The notes under the pieces: model-generated
Database searches by the model: none
Told to the model about the DNA's origin: nothing
The model's input: only the letters and a program-made list of their open reading frames with translations
Assembly: GCA_946480605.1 (NCBI GenBank)
Contig: CAMLKW010000030.1
Span: 1-27,729, forward strand
Direction of reading: 5' to 3'
Source of the DNA: an uncultured Roseateles sp.
GTDB taxonomy: Bacteria; Pseudomonadota; Gammaproteobacteria; Burkholderiales; Burkholderiaceae
DNA length: 27,729 bases
In this document: one piece after another, positions 17,001 to 23,325 of the stretch
Layout: each line of letters starts with the position of its first letter
Numbering within the stretch: position 1 is the first letter of the stretch
Program-made: the position numbers and the translations under genes

Positions 17001-17598
17001 GCTGGCCGAACCAGGCACGCAGCTGCCGCCGCTGGCCCAGAAGATCATCGACGCGGCCAAGGCCGTGCCCGGCGCCACGCCCGACCTGCCGGCGCGCACG
17101 CTGGCCGGCATCATGCTGGGCTTCCCGCCCACCACGCATGCCAACCTCGTCACCGTGCTGGCAGCGTGGACGCAGACGCGCAAGCTGTGGGAGCTGCAGC
17201 CTCAGTGGAACGCGGTCCCGCCCGAGACGCAGAATGCCCCGCCCCCCTACGCCGAGGCCGTGGCCTGCCTGCGCCCGGCGCTGGTGGCGACGCTGAACCA
17301 GCGGCCCACGCCCTTCCAGGTCTGGCGCAAGGCGCGCGTGGCGCACAAGCTGGGCCAGGTGGACGTGGAGCCCGGCCGTGTCGTCGTCGTCGGCCTGGGC
17401 TCGGCCACGCAGCAGGACCCGCTGCGCCACCACGTCGCCTTCGGCGGCGACCGCGCCGACCCCAAGGGCCCGCCGCCGCACGCCTGCTCGGGCTACGGCA
17501 TGGGCATGGGCGTGATGCTGGGCGTCATCGCGGCGGTGCTGGATGCGGGCGTGCTGCGGTTCACGGGGGCGCAGACGGTGGTGGCGATGGGCGTCTGA
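14086..17598 (+). CDS. DyP-type peroxidase fused to a cytochrome P450-like domain
   Basis: 1170-residue predicted double haem protein with no signal peptide. Three parts: residues 1 to about 200 form an uncharacterised N-terminal domain (LNGLRLGSRESS, SVNFDGGWEPYMRVIW); about 210-735 form a DyP-type peroxidase; about 755-1170 resemble a cytochrome P450. The DyP part keeps its catalytic set: Asp470 in GFKDGISQPQ, the predicted proximal haem ligand His592 in CPFHSHIRRANPRD, and the distal Arg at 616/617 in ILRRGMSYG. The C-terminal domain shows an I-helix-like GFPPTT segment (about 1010), a PFQVWRKA segment, and a haem loop PHACSG with Cys1134 as the likely thiolate ligand. The ExxR pair is not visible at its usual place. 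AGGGAGA precedes the ATG. Substrate unknown; peroxide-driven oxidation is plausible (inference). Confidence 0.85.
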   Translation: MARGNDVQLGGITDLNLLADIKRGFVDALEVVTYVDRLRKVLKTLNGLRLGSRESSTPASPYTDIVARWRIVHSFRWSIVDGRDGAPDRLLLSVNFDGGWEPYMRVIWDQLGTTLDLMLCHTEGYQLSRNCSFETYARWVREHEVSADFLFIESGRTVSDAEYLAKLEAAQRGRASELEFNRLRAPASGETQPLPSDDKERFAMAARGLVPLAGLFTLQRFFGAQAPDRACLLRATHDILFELRELDTTRQFPKDGGKTPGGQLRQRHHEMLAWFEQPLPEPQGKARELSLKPGDLQCCILTKPPGNRGGLVMLRVAQPSQAVAWLSTAPVQRDNEDGAQLQAWRQIALTLSGLKALGVPAARLDRFPQAFKEGMAARAGLLGDVRHNHPTHWVLAPHVNQVDRLDPANAHVLVQLRFPAAEPGDAFTAADDRRLRELAEALTVGTGLALMAIEPMRSNAADKEHFGFKDGISQPQLSGAVGQAWDDTVKTGEVLQGFPTERDKGYAVPEQPDALLDRGSFLVVRKLRQYTGRFARQTYKQAKEIGLDHDLVLAKLMGRWQDGRALAAPGVTGNDFNYAKDELGSACPFHSHIRRANPRDLADSAFAKNRMPRILRRGMSYGAPVHADAPDDEDRGLVFMAYNAHLAEQFEVVQRWISGGNASGGYSGQSDPILGVVDGGTGPRLFPFEHGGKAYEVDLGNEPFVTLQWGAYFFVPSIAALKGLPGLVELPLPLPAPTPVPLSAPDLQDKAAWQLWLEDTTTRDQAWAWVRAQPGGVVDTAYGVLVGAAERVCEVLRNVPDRYSNGGYGERMHDSIGVGFLGLDDDTGHREQAPAVNAAIEAYGEEQCYRTAYQVAKAGLAQLKAEARALLDAFPASQKPKDLPTDTPLDFERLSEGVLAKLCQLWFGQPDGRHIWGTEFHAEAYAGGGVAPRCPRDLFKVSRHVFGPYPTEAVKAEGRAAGQRFLAAMQAWLAEPGTQLPPLAQKIIDAAKAVPGATPDLPARTLAGIMLGFPPTTHANLVTVLAAWTQTRKLWELQPQWNAVPPETQNAPPPYAEAVACLRPALVATLNQRPTPFQVWRKARVAHKLGQVDVEPGRVVVVGLGSATQQDPLRHHVAFGGDRADPKGPPPHACSGYGMGMGVMLGVIAAVLDAGVLRFTGAQTVVAMGV

Positions 17599-17601
17599 AC
17601 A

Positions 17602-17641
17602 GCGCCGCCGAACACGGGTGAAGCCCAGCGTCCGGCGGCGC
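17602..17641 (+). terminator. Hairpin after the DyP-P450 gene
   Basis: GCGCCGCCG (17602-17610) and CGGCGGCGC (17633-17641) form a perfect 9-bp inverted repeat with a 22-nt loop, just after the stop codon. No T-run. As at recQ, the hairpin directly precedes a LytTR-like tandem box. Confidence 0.45.
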
Positions 17642-17642
17642 A

Positions 17643-17676
17643 TGCAGTTCGTCCGTCCGTTCGTGCAGTCCGTCGC
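17643..17676 (+). promoter_or_regulatory. Predicted LytTR-type tandem binding site (copy B)
   Basis: TGCAGTTCGTCCG (17643-17655) and TGCAGTCCGTCGC (17664-17676) with a 21-bp period. The first box is identical to that at 12713, and the arrangement (gene-end hairpin, tandem box, 65-70 bp, multi-spanning membrane protein gene) is the same. Predicted regulatory site for the DUF4386 gene. Confidence 0.6.
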
Positions 17677-17741
17677 TCGCGCATTGAGGGCGTGGCTGCC
17701 GCTGCGATGCTGCGCCCCGTCGTGTTTTTCGTGGGGTATCC

Positions 17742-18440
17742 ATGCACCGGGACTCGCTCAATACCTATGCCAGGCTCGCCGGCCTGTCGTATGTGACCTT
17801 CACCCTTTGCGGCGTGGTCCGGAACTTCTTCCTGAACACCAAGCTGCACGGCCCTGAAGACATCCAGGGCCAGGGCCTGTTCGTCAATGAACTGCAGTAC
17901 CGCCTGGGCATAGGCGCCGAGACGCTGATGTTCGCGGCCACGCTGCTGGCCTCCTTTGCGCTGTACGAGGTGACGAAGACCGTGGACCGGCGGCGTTCGC
18001 TGCTGGCCCTGTGCTTCCGGCTGTGCGAGGTGATCGTGGGCAGCATGGCGGTCGTGGCCAGCCTGTTCATGCTGTCACTGGCGACGAAGGCGCAGCAGTC
18101 CGCGGCCTTCAACACCGAGCAGCTCGGCGTCTTCCTGACCTATGCCTCCAGCCTGCGCATGCCGGCGTTCGAGTACAGCTGGATCTTCATGGGCGTCGCC
18201 GGCATCGTCACCTTCCATTTGTTCTACCAGGCCCGGTTGATGCCGCGGTGGCTGTCGGCCTGGGGCCTGTTCACCTATGCCGGCCTCATCGCCTACCCCA
18301 TGGCCAAGATGCTGGTGCCCGAGCTGCCCAAGCAGGTGATGTGGGTGATCTATCCCGGCGCGTTGTGCGAGCTGGTGATCGGCGCGTGGTTGATGGTCAA
18401 AGGCGTGGCGGCGCCAGCCGCGGGGCGCGTGGGCTCTTGA
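17742..18440 (+). CDS. DUF4386 membrane protein
   Basis: 232-residue multi-spanning membrane protein matching the DUF4386 pattern, a family without known function. About six helices are visible: near 12-30 (GLSYVTFTLCGVVRNFFL), 58-75, 86-110 (LALCFRLCEVIVGSMAVVASL), 145-165 (WIFMGVAGIVTFHLFY), 173-190 (AWGLFTYAGLIAYPM) and 200-220. The typical opening, a polar N-terminus with NTYARLAGLSY, and the FRLCE segment in the third helix support the call. GGGG lies 7 nt before the ATG. It is likely expressed alone from a promoter under the tandem box at 17643-17676; the next gene converges on it 22 bp away. Confidence 0.83.
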   Translation: MHRDSLNTYARLAGLSYVTFTLCGVVRNFFLNTKLHGPEDIQGQGLFVNELQYRLGIGAETLMFAATLLASFALYEVTKTVDRRRSLLALCFRLCEVIVGSMAVVASLFMLSLATKAQQSAAFNTEQLGVFLTYASSLRMPAFEYSWIFMGVAGIVTFHLFYQARLMPRWLSAWGLFTYAGLIAYPMAKMLVPELPKQVMWVIYPGALCELVIGAWLMVKGVAAPAAGRVGS

Positions 18441-18441
18441 T

Positions 18442-18460
18442 ACGCCCGTAGGTGGGGCGT
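18442..18460. terminator. Short hairpin between convergent genes
   Basis: ACGCCC (18442-18447) and GGGCGT (18455-18460) with a 7-nt loop fill the 22-bp gap between two converging stop codons. There is no T-run; a bidirectional terminator is possible. Confidence 0.4.
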
Positions 18461-18462
18461 CG

Positions 18463-21459
18463 CTACCCCAGCCGCCGCGCCCGCTCCAGGAAGCCCGTCA
18501 TGCCCATGCGCTCGAACTCGCCGCGCGCCCGTTCCAGCGCGCTGCGCCAGCGGTCGTCCAGCTCCAGCTCGGCCTCCAGCAGCGCCGTGACGGCGGCCTC
18601 GTGGTCGGAGTTGCGCTGCTCGCCCGCGCCGCGGGCCAGCGCCAGGTAGCGCTTGGCGCGCGGCACGTCGCCCATGCGGGCCGCCAGCCGCGCGGCGGCG
18701 CGGTAGGCCATGGCGCCGCCTATCCAGTCGTGCTGGCGACCGCGCCGCAGCGCCAGCGCCACGTGCTGCCGCGCCGCGCCGGCATCGCCCTGGGCGGACA
18801 GGATGTCGGCCAGCCAGCCGTGGTTGAAGCTGCTGTACAGGCCGCCGCCGCGCGGCGCCAGCCAGGCGGTGGCGTCCAGCAGGTGCTGGCGGGCGGCGGG
18901 GTCGTGGTCCTGCATCCAGGCGCCGTAGGCGCCGGCCGCATGCCCCATCGCGCAGGTGAACATGCTGCGCACCTGCGCGCCGACGCGGTGGGCCACGGCC
19001 GCGGCCTCGCGGGCTTCGGCCCAGCGGCCCTGCCACAGCAGCACGGCGGCGCGCCAGCCCTGCATGCTGGCCTCCACGGCGTGGCCGCTGCCGTGGAAGG
19101 GCGCCAGCGCCTCGGCAAAGATCTCGTGGGCCTGCGCGAAGCGGCCCTGGTCGCCCAGCACGTAGGCGCGGCAGCACAGCGAGAACGACAGGCCGATCTG
19201 GTTCACCGCGCTCTTGCTGGCGCGCTGGCGCTGGCGGGCGATGGCCAGGTCCAGCATGGGCAGGGCCTCGGCGTAGTTGGCCGCGGCGGCCTGCAGCTGG
19301 CCGACGGTGCCGGGCAGCTGGGCCAGCAGCGCGTTGTCGCCGCAGGCCTGCGCGGTCTCGACGGCGGCGCGGGCGTGGCGCAGGCTGTCGCGGGTCTCGC
19401 CCAGCGCATAGCCCACGTAGGCCAGCCAGTATTCGGTGCGGGCGACGAGGGCCGGGTCGCCATCGGCCCGTGCCAGCTCGGCGGCGTGCTTGAGCACGCG
19501 CAGGTCGTCCTGCGAGGCGTCGAATACGCAGGCCATGCCCAGCCGCTGCGCGATGCCCACCCAGCGGCGGCGGCGCTGCGCGTCGTCGGGCAGGAACTCC
19601 AGCGCGGCCAGCGCGGCGCGGAACTGCTTCTTGGCGCGGTCCAGCGCCGAGGCGGCCAGCGCCTGGTCGCCCGCGGCCTCGGCATGGCGGGCGGCGGCGG
19701 GCCAGTCGTTGGCGGCGGCATCGTGATAGGCCAGCTGTTCGTGGAACAGGCCCTCGGCGCCGCCGCGCGCGTCCAGCTCGGCGCTGATGCGGCGGTGCAG
19801 GGCCTGGCGCTCGTGCAGGCCGGTGGCCTCGTAGACGATGTCGCGCGTGATGCCGTGCTTGAAGCGCAGGTGGCCGGGGCGCTGGTCCGGGAAGATGAAG
19901 TCCTGCGCCGCCAGCGCCTGCACGGCCGGGTGGCGCTCGCCGAAGCCGGTCAGCGCCTCCAGCAGCCAGACCGGGATGACGTTGCCGACGACGGCCGCCA
20001 GCCGCACCAGGCTGGCCTGCTCGGGCGGCAGCCGGCCCACGCGCGACTCGACCAGCGCGGCCAGCCAGGCGGCGCTGCTCTGGCCCTGCACCAGGCCGCC
20101 GCCCGTGTCGGCCGCGGCGTGGCACAGCTCCTCGATGAACAACGGGTTGCCGCCGGCGTGGCGCTGCACCTCGGAGGCGATGAAGGGGTCGATCTGCGGC
20201 AGCAGCTGCTGCACCGCGCAGGCGGCCTCGGTCTCGGTCAGCGGGGGCAGTTCGATCAGGTCGGCGTGCGCGTCGTTGGCATCGGGCGGCGCCGTGCCGG
20301 CCAGCGTGGGCTGGGGCCGGCTGGCGGTCAGCAGCAGCAGCGGCAGGCGTTCGCGGTGGGCGGCGGCGCGCAGCCGGTGCAGCAGGCGCAGCGAGGCGTC
20401 GTCGGCCCATTGCAGGTCGTCGATGCAGACCAGCTGCGGCGTGCGCCGCGCCAGTGCCAGCAGCAGTGCCAGCAGCGCATCGGCGCGCTGGGCCGGGGCG
20501 CTTTGCTGCGCGGCGAACAGCTCGGGCGGCGCGTCCTGCGGCCGGTCGGCCAGTGCGCCCAGCGCGCGCAGCATCTGCAGGAAGGGCTGCAGCGGCTCGG
20601 CACTGAGGTAGCTCTCGCAATACCCCCGGTGGATCTGGCAGGCCTGGTCGGCCGCGCGGCGCAGAAACTCCTCGGTAAGCCGGGTCTTGCCCACGCCGGC
20701 ACCGGCGCGCAGGCCCAGCCAGTGGCTGTGGCCGGCCAGCGTGCGCGTGAGCGCCGCGTCCAGCGCCGCCAGCTCGCCGCAGCGGCCGACGAAGGGCGCC
20801 AGGCCACGGCGCACGCTGGCCTCGAAGCGCCGGCCCACGGCGGCGCGGCCGTGCACGCGGTAGGCGGCCAGCGGCGTCGCGCGGCCGCGCAGCTGCAGCA
20901 CGAAGCGCGGGCCGGTCTCGAAGAACTGGCTCTGCAGGCCCAGGCTCTCCTCGCTGGCGATGATCTCGTCGCGCTTGGCGGCCTCGGACAGCCGCGCGGC
21001 GATGTTGGGCGCGTTGCCCAGCAGTTCGAAGCGCCCGCGCATCTGGTCGCCGTCGTTGACGAGCACGATGCCGGCATGGATGCCGCTGTGCAGCGTCAGG
21101 CCGGGGAAGTCGGCCGGCTTGGGGCCGGGCGGGACGATGCCGCGCACGGCGGCATGCAGCTCCAGCGCGGCCTCGGTGGCGCGGCGGCCATCGTCTTCGC
21201 GCACCTCGGGGTGGCCGAACACGGCCAGCATGCCGTCGCCCTGGATGCGCGCGATGACGCCGCCGTGGTGGGGCACGATGCGCTCGTACAGCTCGCGCAG
21301 GCCCGCCAGCATGGCGGCGTAGTGCTCCGCCTCCATCCATTCGGCCATGGCGGTGGAGCCGCTCAGGTCGACGAACAGCAGCGTCAGCAGCCGGCGCTGG
21401 CCGACGGCGGCAGGGCTGCCGGCCGGCGGGGCCGTGAGGGGGGCGGGGGACTCGGTCAC
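18463..21459 (-). CDS. Class III nucleotide cyclase / AAA-type ATPase / TPR protein
   Basis: 998-residue cytoplasmic signalling protein. N-terminal cyclase homology domain (about 20-205): FVDLSGST with metal-binding Asp31, IQGDGML with Asp75, and NAPNIAARLSEAA for the transition-state Asn/Arg. The usual substrate-selecting Lys before GDG is Arg71, so nucleotide preference is uncertain. A STAND/MalT-like ATPase follows (FVGRCGEL; Walker A GAGVGKT, Lys258; Walker B LVCIDDLQWADD, Asp347/348). The remainder, from about 600, is helical TPR-like repeats rich in Ala. The GTG at 21459 is needed to include the first cyclase motif; its ribosome-binding site (AGGA) is poor. Such proteins are usually called adenylate cyclases, but activity is unproven. 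Second cyclase gene in a row. Confidence 0.88.
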   Translation of the reverse strand: MTESPAPLTAPPAGSPAAVGQRRLLTLLFVDLSGSTAMAEWMEAEHYAAMLAGLRELYERIVPHHGGVIARIQGDGMLAVFGHPEVREDDGRRATEAALELHAAVRGIVPPGPKPADFPGLTLHSGIHAGIVLVNDGDQMRGRFELLGNAPNIAARLSEAAKRDEIIASEESLGLQSQFFETGPRFVLQLRGRATPLAAYRVHGRAAVGRRFEASVRRGLAPFVGRCGELAALDAALTRTLAGHSHWLGLRAGAGVGKTRLTEEFLRRAADQACQIHRGYCESYLSAEPLQPFLQMLRALGALADRPQDAPPELFAAQQSAPAQRADALLALLLALARRTPQLVCIDDLQWADDASLRLLHRLRAAAHRERLPLLLLTASRPQPTLAGTAPPDANDAHADLIELPPLTETEAACAVQQLLPQIDPFIASEVQRHAGGNPLFIEELCHAAADTGGGLVQGQSSAAWLAALVESRVGRLPPEQASLVRLAAVVGNVIPVWLLEALTGFGERHPAVQALAAQDFIFPDQRPGHLRFKHGITRDIVYEATGLHERQALHRRISAELDARGGAEGLFHEQLAYHDAAANDWPAAARHAEAAGDQALAASALDRAKKQFRAALAALEFLPDDAQRRRRWVGIAQRLGMACVFDASQDDLRVLKHAAELARADGDPALVARTEYWLAYVGYALGETRDSLRHARAAVETAQACGDNALLAQLPGTVGQLQAAAANYAEALPMLDLAIARQRQRASKSAVNQIGLSFSLCCRAYVLGDQGRFAQAHEIFAEALAPFHGSGHAVEASMQGWRAAVLLWQGRWAEAREAAAVAHRVGAQVRSMFTCAMGHAAGAYGAWMQDHDPAARQHLLDATAWLAPRGGGLYSSFNHGWLADILSAQGDAGAARQHVALALRRGRQHDWIGGAMAYRAAARLAARMGDVPRAKRYLALARGAGEQRNSDHEAAVTALLEAELELDDRWRSALERARGEFERMGMTGFLERARRLG

Positions 21460-21503
21460 AGCGACGGGAATCCTAGCGCCTGTGCCGGGGGCTCGATACG
21501 CGG

Positions 21504-21554
21504 AAAAGGCCTTCTGGGTGGGCGGCCCTAAGCAGCGGTCGGGCCCCAGGCCTT
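21504..21554 (-). terminator. Possible terminator after second cyclase gene
   Basis: On the minus strand, AAGGCC (21554-21549) pairs with GGCCTT (21511-21506), extended by CCC/GGG pairs inside, and is followed by TTTT (21507-21504). The loop is long and imperfect, so confidence is low. Confidence 0.3.
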
Positions 21555-21556
21555 CA

Positions 21557-22807
21557 TCAAGCTTGCATGGGCGCGAAGTCCGTGTCGGCCACGCTGCGCG
21601 GCACGTCCAGCGGCAGGTCTTCCTCGCGCAGGCCCAGGTAGATGGGCTCGCCGTTGCGGCGGTGGATGTTGATCTTGGCGTTGTAGACGCGGTGGATGAA
21701 GCCGTGCTTGTCGGCCATCTGGTACTCGCTGATGCCCCACAGGCCGGTGTCGTCGCGGCGGCCGGTCAGGTAGCAGGCGATCTCGTCGACCTCGGAGCCG
21801 GCCAGCTTCAGGCCGTTGAGGCTGCGCAGCGGCGCGCGCGTGCGCTCAACGAAGTCCAGGCTGTCGATTCGCACGTCGGCGCCGGTGGCCTCGTCGTGCA
21901 TCAGCGTGTTGAACTTGCCGACCAGGATCTGGCCCGGCATGGCGTGATCGATCATGCGCGCCAGCTCGATGGTGACCTGGCCCACCAAGTAGCTGAACGA
22001 GGTCGGGTTCAGGCCCTCGGACTGGTAGAACTCGTAGTGCGAGCCGACGTGGAAGCAGGCACGCAGCCTGGGCACGGACTCGGGCCGCGTGGCGCGCTCC
22101 TGGGCCAGCGCGTTGTCGGCCAGGATGAATTGCATCAGCTGATACAGCTCGACGTTGGCCTCCACGCCGCGCATGCGGTTCCAGATGTAGAAGCCGTCGC
22201 CGGTGGTGGTGCGCGCGAAGTTGATGTTGATCTCGCGGTCCAGCAGCTTGGCGTAGGCCGCGTTGACCGAGCAGGACAGGCTGTTGAGCTGCACGACCTG
22301 CTGCAGCGGCGTCAGCAGCGAGAAGCCGACCGCGTCGAACAGGATGACGGCACGGTCTTCCACCAGACGCACGCCGTAGCGCGCGGCGATGGCGGCGATC
22401 AGCGGCAGGCCCAGCTTGCGCTCGGGGCAGAACGGCAGCTCGATGAATTGCGGCTGCACGCCCAAGGCGGCGCTGACGGCGTCGAAGGCGTGCGCGTCCA
22501 GGTGGTCCTGGTTGGACAGCAGCTTGTCCAGCAGGCGCGCGCGGCGCTTCAGCTCGGGCTGCGGCAGCGTGCCGTCGCCCAGCGCGAACTCGGTCAGCAT
22601 GGGATGCGGCGCCACCAGCACGCGCAGGCCCTTGGCCTCGGGCGTCCACGCGAAGATGAGGTTGTGGCCCAGGTTCCACAGGCCGTAGAGGGCCTGGTCC
22701 AGCAGGATGATGTTCTCGCGCAGCTGGGATTCGCTCAGGCCGGCCGGGGCGGGGTAGGCCATGAAGCCATCCAGCCAGGACCGGCGTTTGCGCAGCTCTT
22801 CTTTCAC
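21557..22807 (-). CDS. Class III cyclase-domain protein
   Basis: 416-residue soluble protein with an uncharacterised N-terminal half (about 1-150) and a cyclase homology domain. Visible cyclase motifs: AVILFDAVGFSLL with metal-binding Asp158, and RTTTGDGFYIWN with Asp204. The 46-residue gap between the Asp residues is close to the 44 in the neighbouring AAA-type cyclase. Further on, SFSYLVGQVTIELARMI aligns with the region of the catalytic Asn/Arg, and the exact pair is less clear. The GTG at 22807 has CGGAG 7 nt upstream and overlaps the preceding small gene's stop in a GTGA motif. Product could be cAMP, cGMP or none. It lies 97 bp upstream of the larger cyclase gene, same strand. Confidence 0.75.
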   Translation of the reverse strand: MKEELRKRRSWLDGFMAYPAPAGLSESQLRENIILLDQALYGLWNLGHNLIFAWTPEAKGLRVLVAPHPMLTEFALGDGTLPQPELKRRARLLDKLLSNQDHLDAHAFDAVSAALGVQPQFIELPFCPERKLGLPLIAAIAARYGVRLVEDRAVILFDAVGFSLLTPLQQVVQLNSLSCSVNAAYAKLLDREININFARTTTGDGFYIWNRMRGVEANVELYQLMQFILADNALAQERATRPESVPRLRACFHVGSHYEFYQSEGLNPTSFSYLVGQVTIELARMIDHAMPGQILVGKFNTLMHDEATGADVRIDSLDFVERTRAPLRSLNGLKLAGSEVDEIACYLTGRRDDTGLWGISEYQMADKHGFIHRVYNAKINIHRRNGEPIYLGLREEDLPLDVPRSVADTDFAPMQA

Positions 22808-23187
22808 AAGCGGGCTCCGATGAAGAAGGCCCGATTGTCTTTCAGAGTTGTAACAGCCGGTATGGGGGACAAGCCGAGTCGTCGGCGCAGCGGCGGCCAC
22901 CCGCCCCCAGCGCCCGCGACTCCGCTCGGGAAGTGCCCCACAAGGACAAACACCCCGGCGGCACAGGCCCCGCCGGCGGTGACGCTGACGCGCGGCAGCT
23001 GGGCCAACTCGCGGACGGCATAGCCGGTCACCACCACGCGCGGCAGCTGGGCGACCTGAGGGCCGGCCTTGCCGGTGACGACGACACGCGGCAGGGTCTT
23101 CACGTCCTGCGGTGCGGCGTGGGCGGCAAAGGCGGTGAACGCGAACGCGGCGACGGCAGCGGCTTGGATCAGGACGGTGGTTTTCAT
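22804..23187 (-). CDS. Small exported protein with three 16-residue repeats (copy 2)
   Basis: 127 residues, family not recognised. Signal peptide: MKTTVLIQAAAVAAFAFTAF, then AAHAAP. The mature N-terminus has three units at exactly 16-residue spacing: LPRVVVTGKAGPQVAQ, LPRVVVTGYAVRELAQ and LPRVSVTAGG. The same unit and spacing occur in the protein at 13627-13887. After the repeats comes a hydrophobic patch (CAAGVFVLVGHF) and a Gly/Pro/Arg-rich tail that may be poorly conserved. The stop overlaps the cyclase GTG by 4 nt, arguing for co-translation, although an A/T-richer stretch near 22820-22870 could instead hold the cyclase promoter. The ATG at 23187 fits the signal peptide; an upstream in-frame ATG at 23259 does not. 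Function unknown. Confidence 0.68.
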   Translation of the reverse strand: MKTTVLIQAAAVAAFAFTAFAAHAAPQDVKTLPRVVVTGKAGPQVAQLPRVVVTGYAVRELAQLPRVSVTAGGACAAGVFVLVGHFPSGVAGAGGGWPPLRRRLGLSPIPAVTTLKDNRAFFIGARL

Positions 23188-23189
23188 GG

Positions 23190-23238
23190 TGCTTGCTTTC
23201 GGTGTCTGCACAGCGGGATTGCTGTGTCGATGCAAGCA
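23190..23238 (-). repeat. Nested stem-loop over the start region of the repeat-protein gene
   Basis: Outer arms TGCTTGC and GCAAGCA (23238-23232 and 23196-23190 on the minus strand) enclose an inner hairpin CACAGC-N6-GCTGTG (23226-23209). The 3' outer arm ends 2 nt before the ATG at 23187, so the ribosome-binding region would be paired. Could be a translational control hairpin; inference only. Confidence 0.45.
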
Positions 23239-23293
23239 GTTTCGGCATGAAGCCCGCACGCCGCCATGGCGAAGCGATGAAGCGTCAGAGCCG

Positions 23294-23314
23294 CGCCGCG
23301 AGCTGCAGGCGGCG
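23294..23314 (-). terminator. Hairpin after the S9 peptidase gene
   Basis: CGCCGC and GCGGCG (6-bp perfect arms, 9-nt loop) lie 12 nt past the peptidase stop. No T-run follows, so termination is only possible, not shown. Confidence 0.3.
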
Positions 23315-23325
23315 TGGATGAGCGG

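Noticed and set aside
13627..17643. Long open frame of over 1300 codons antisense to the DyP-P450 gene
   Set aside because: It is an artefact of G+C-rich codon usage. The plus frame has all enzyme motifs; the antisense reading is low-complexity Gln/Gly/Arg/His without domains.
18601..21531. Long plus-strand open frame opposite the AAA/TPR cyclase
   Set aside because: Low-complexity translation without motifs; the minus frame carries cyclase and Walker motifs.
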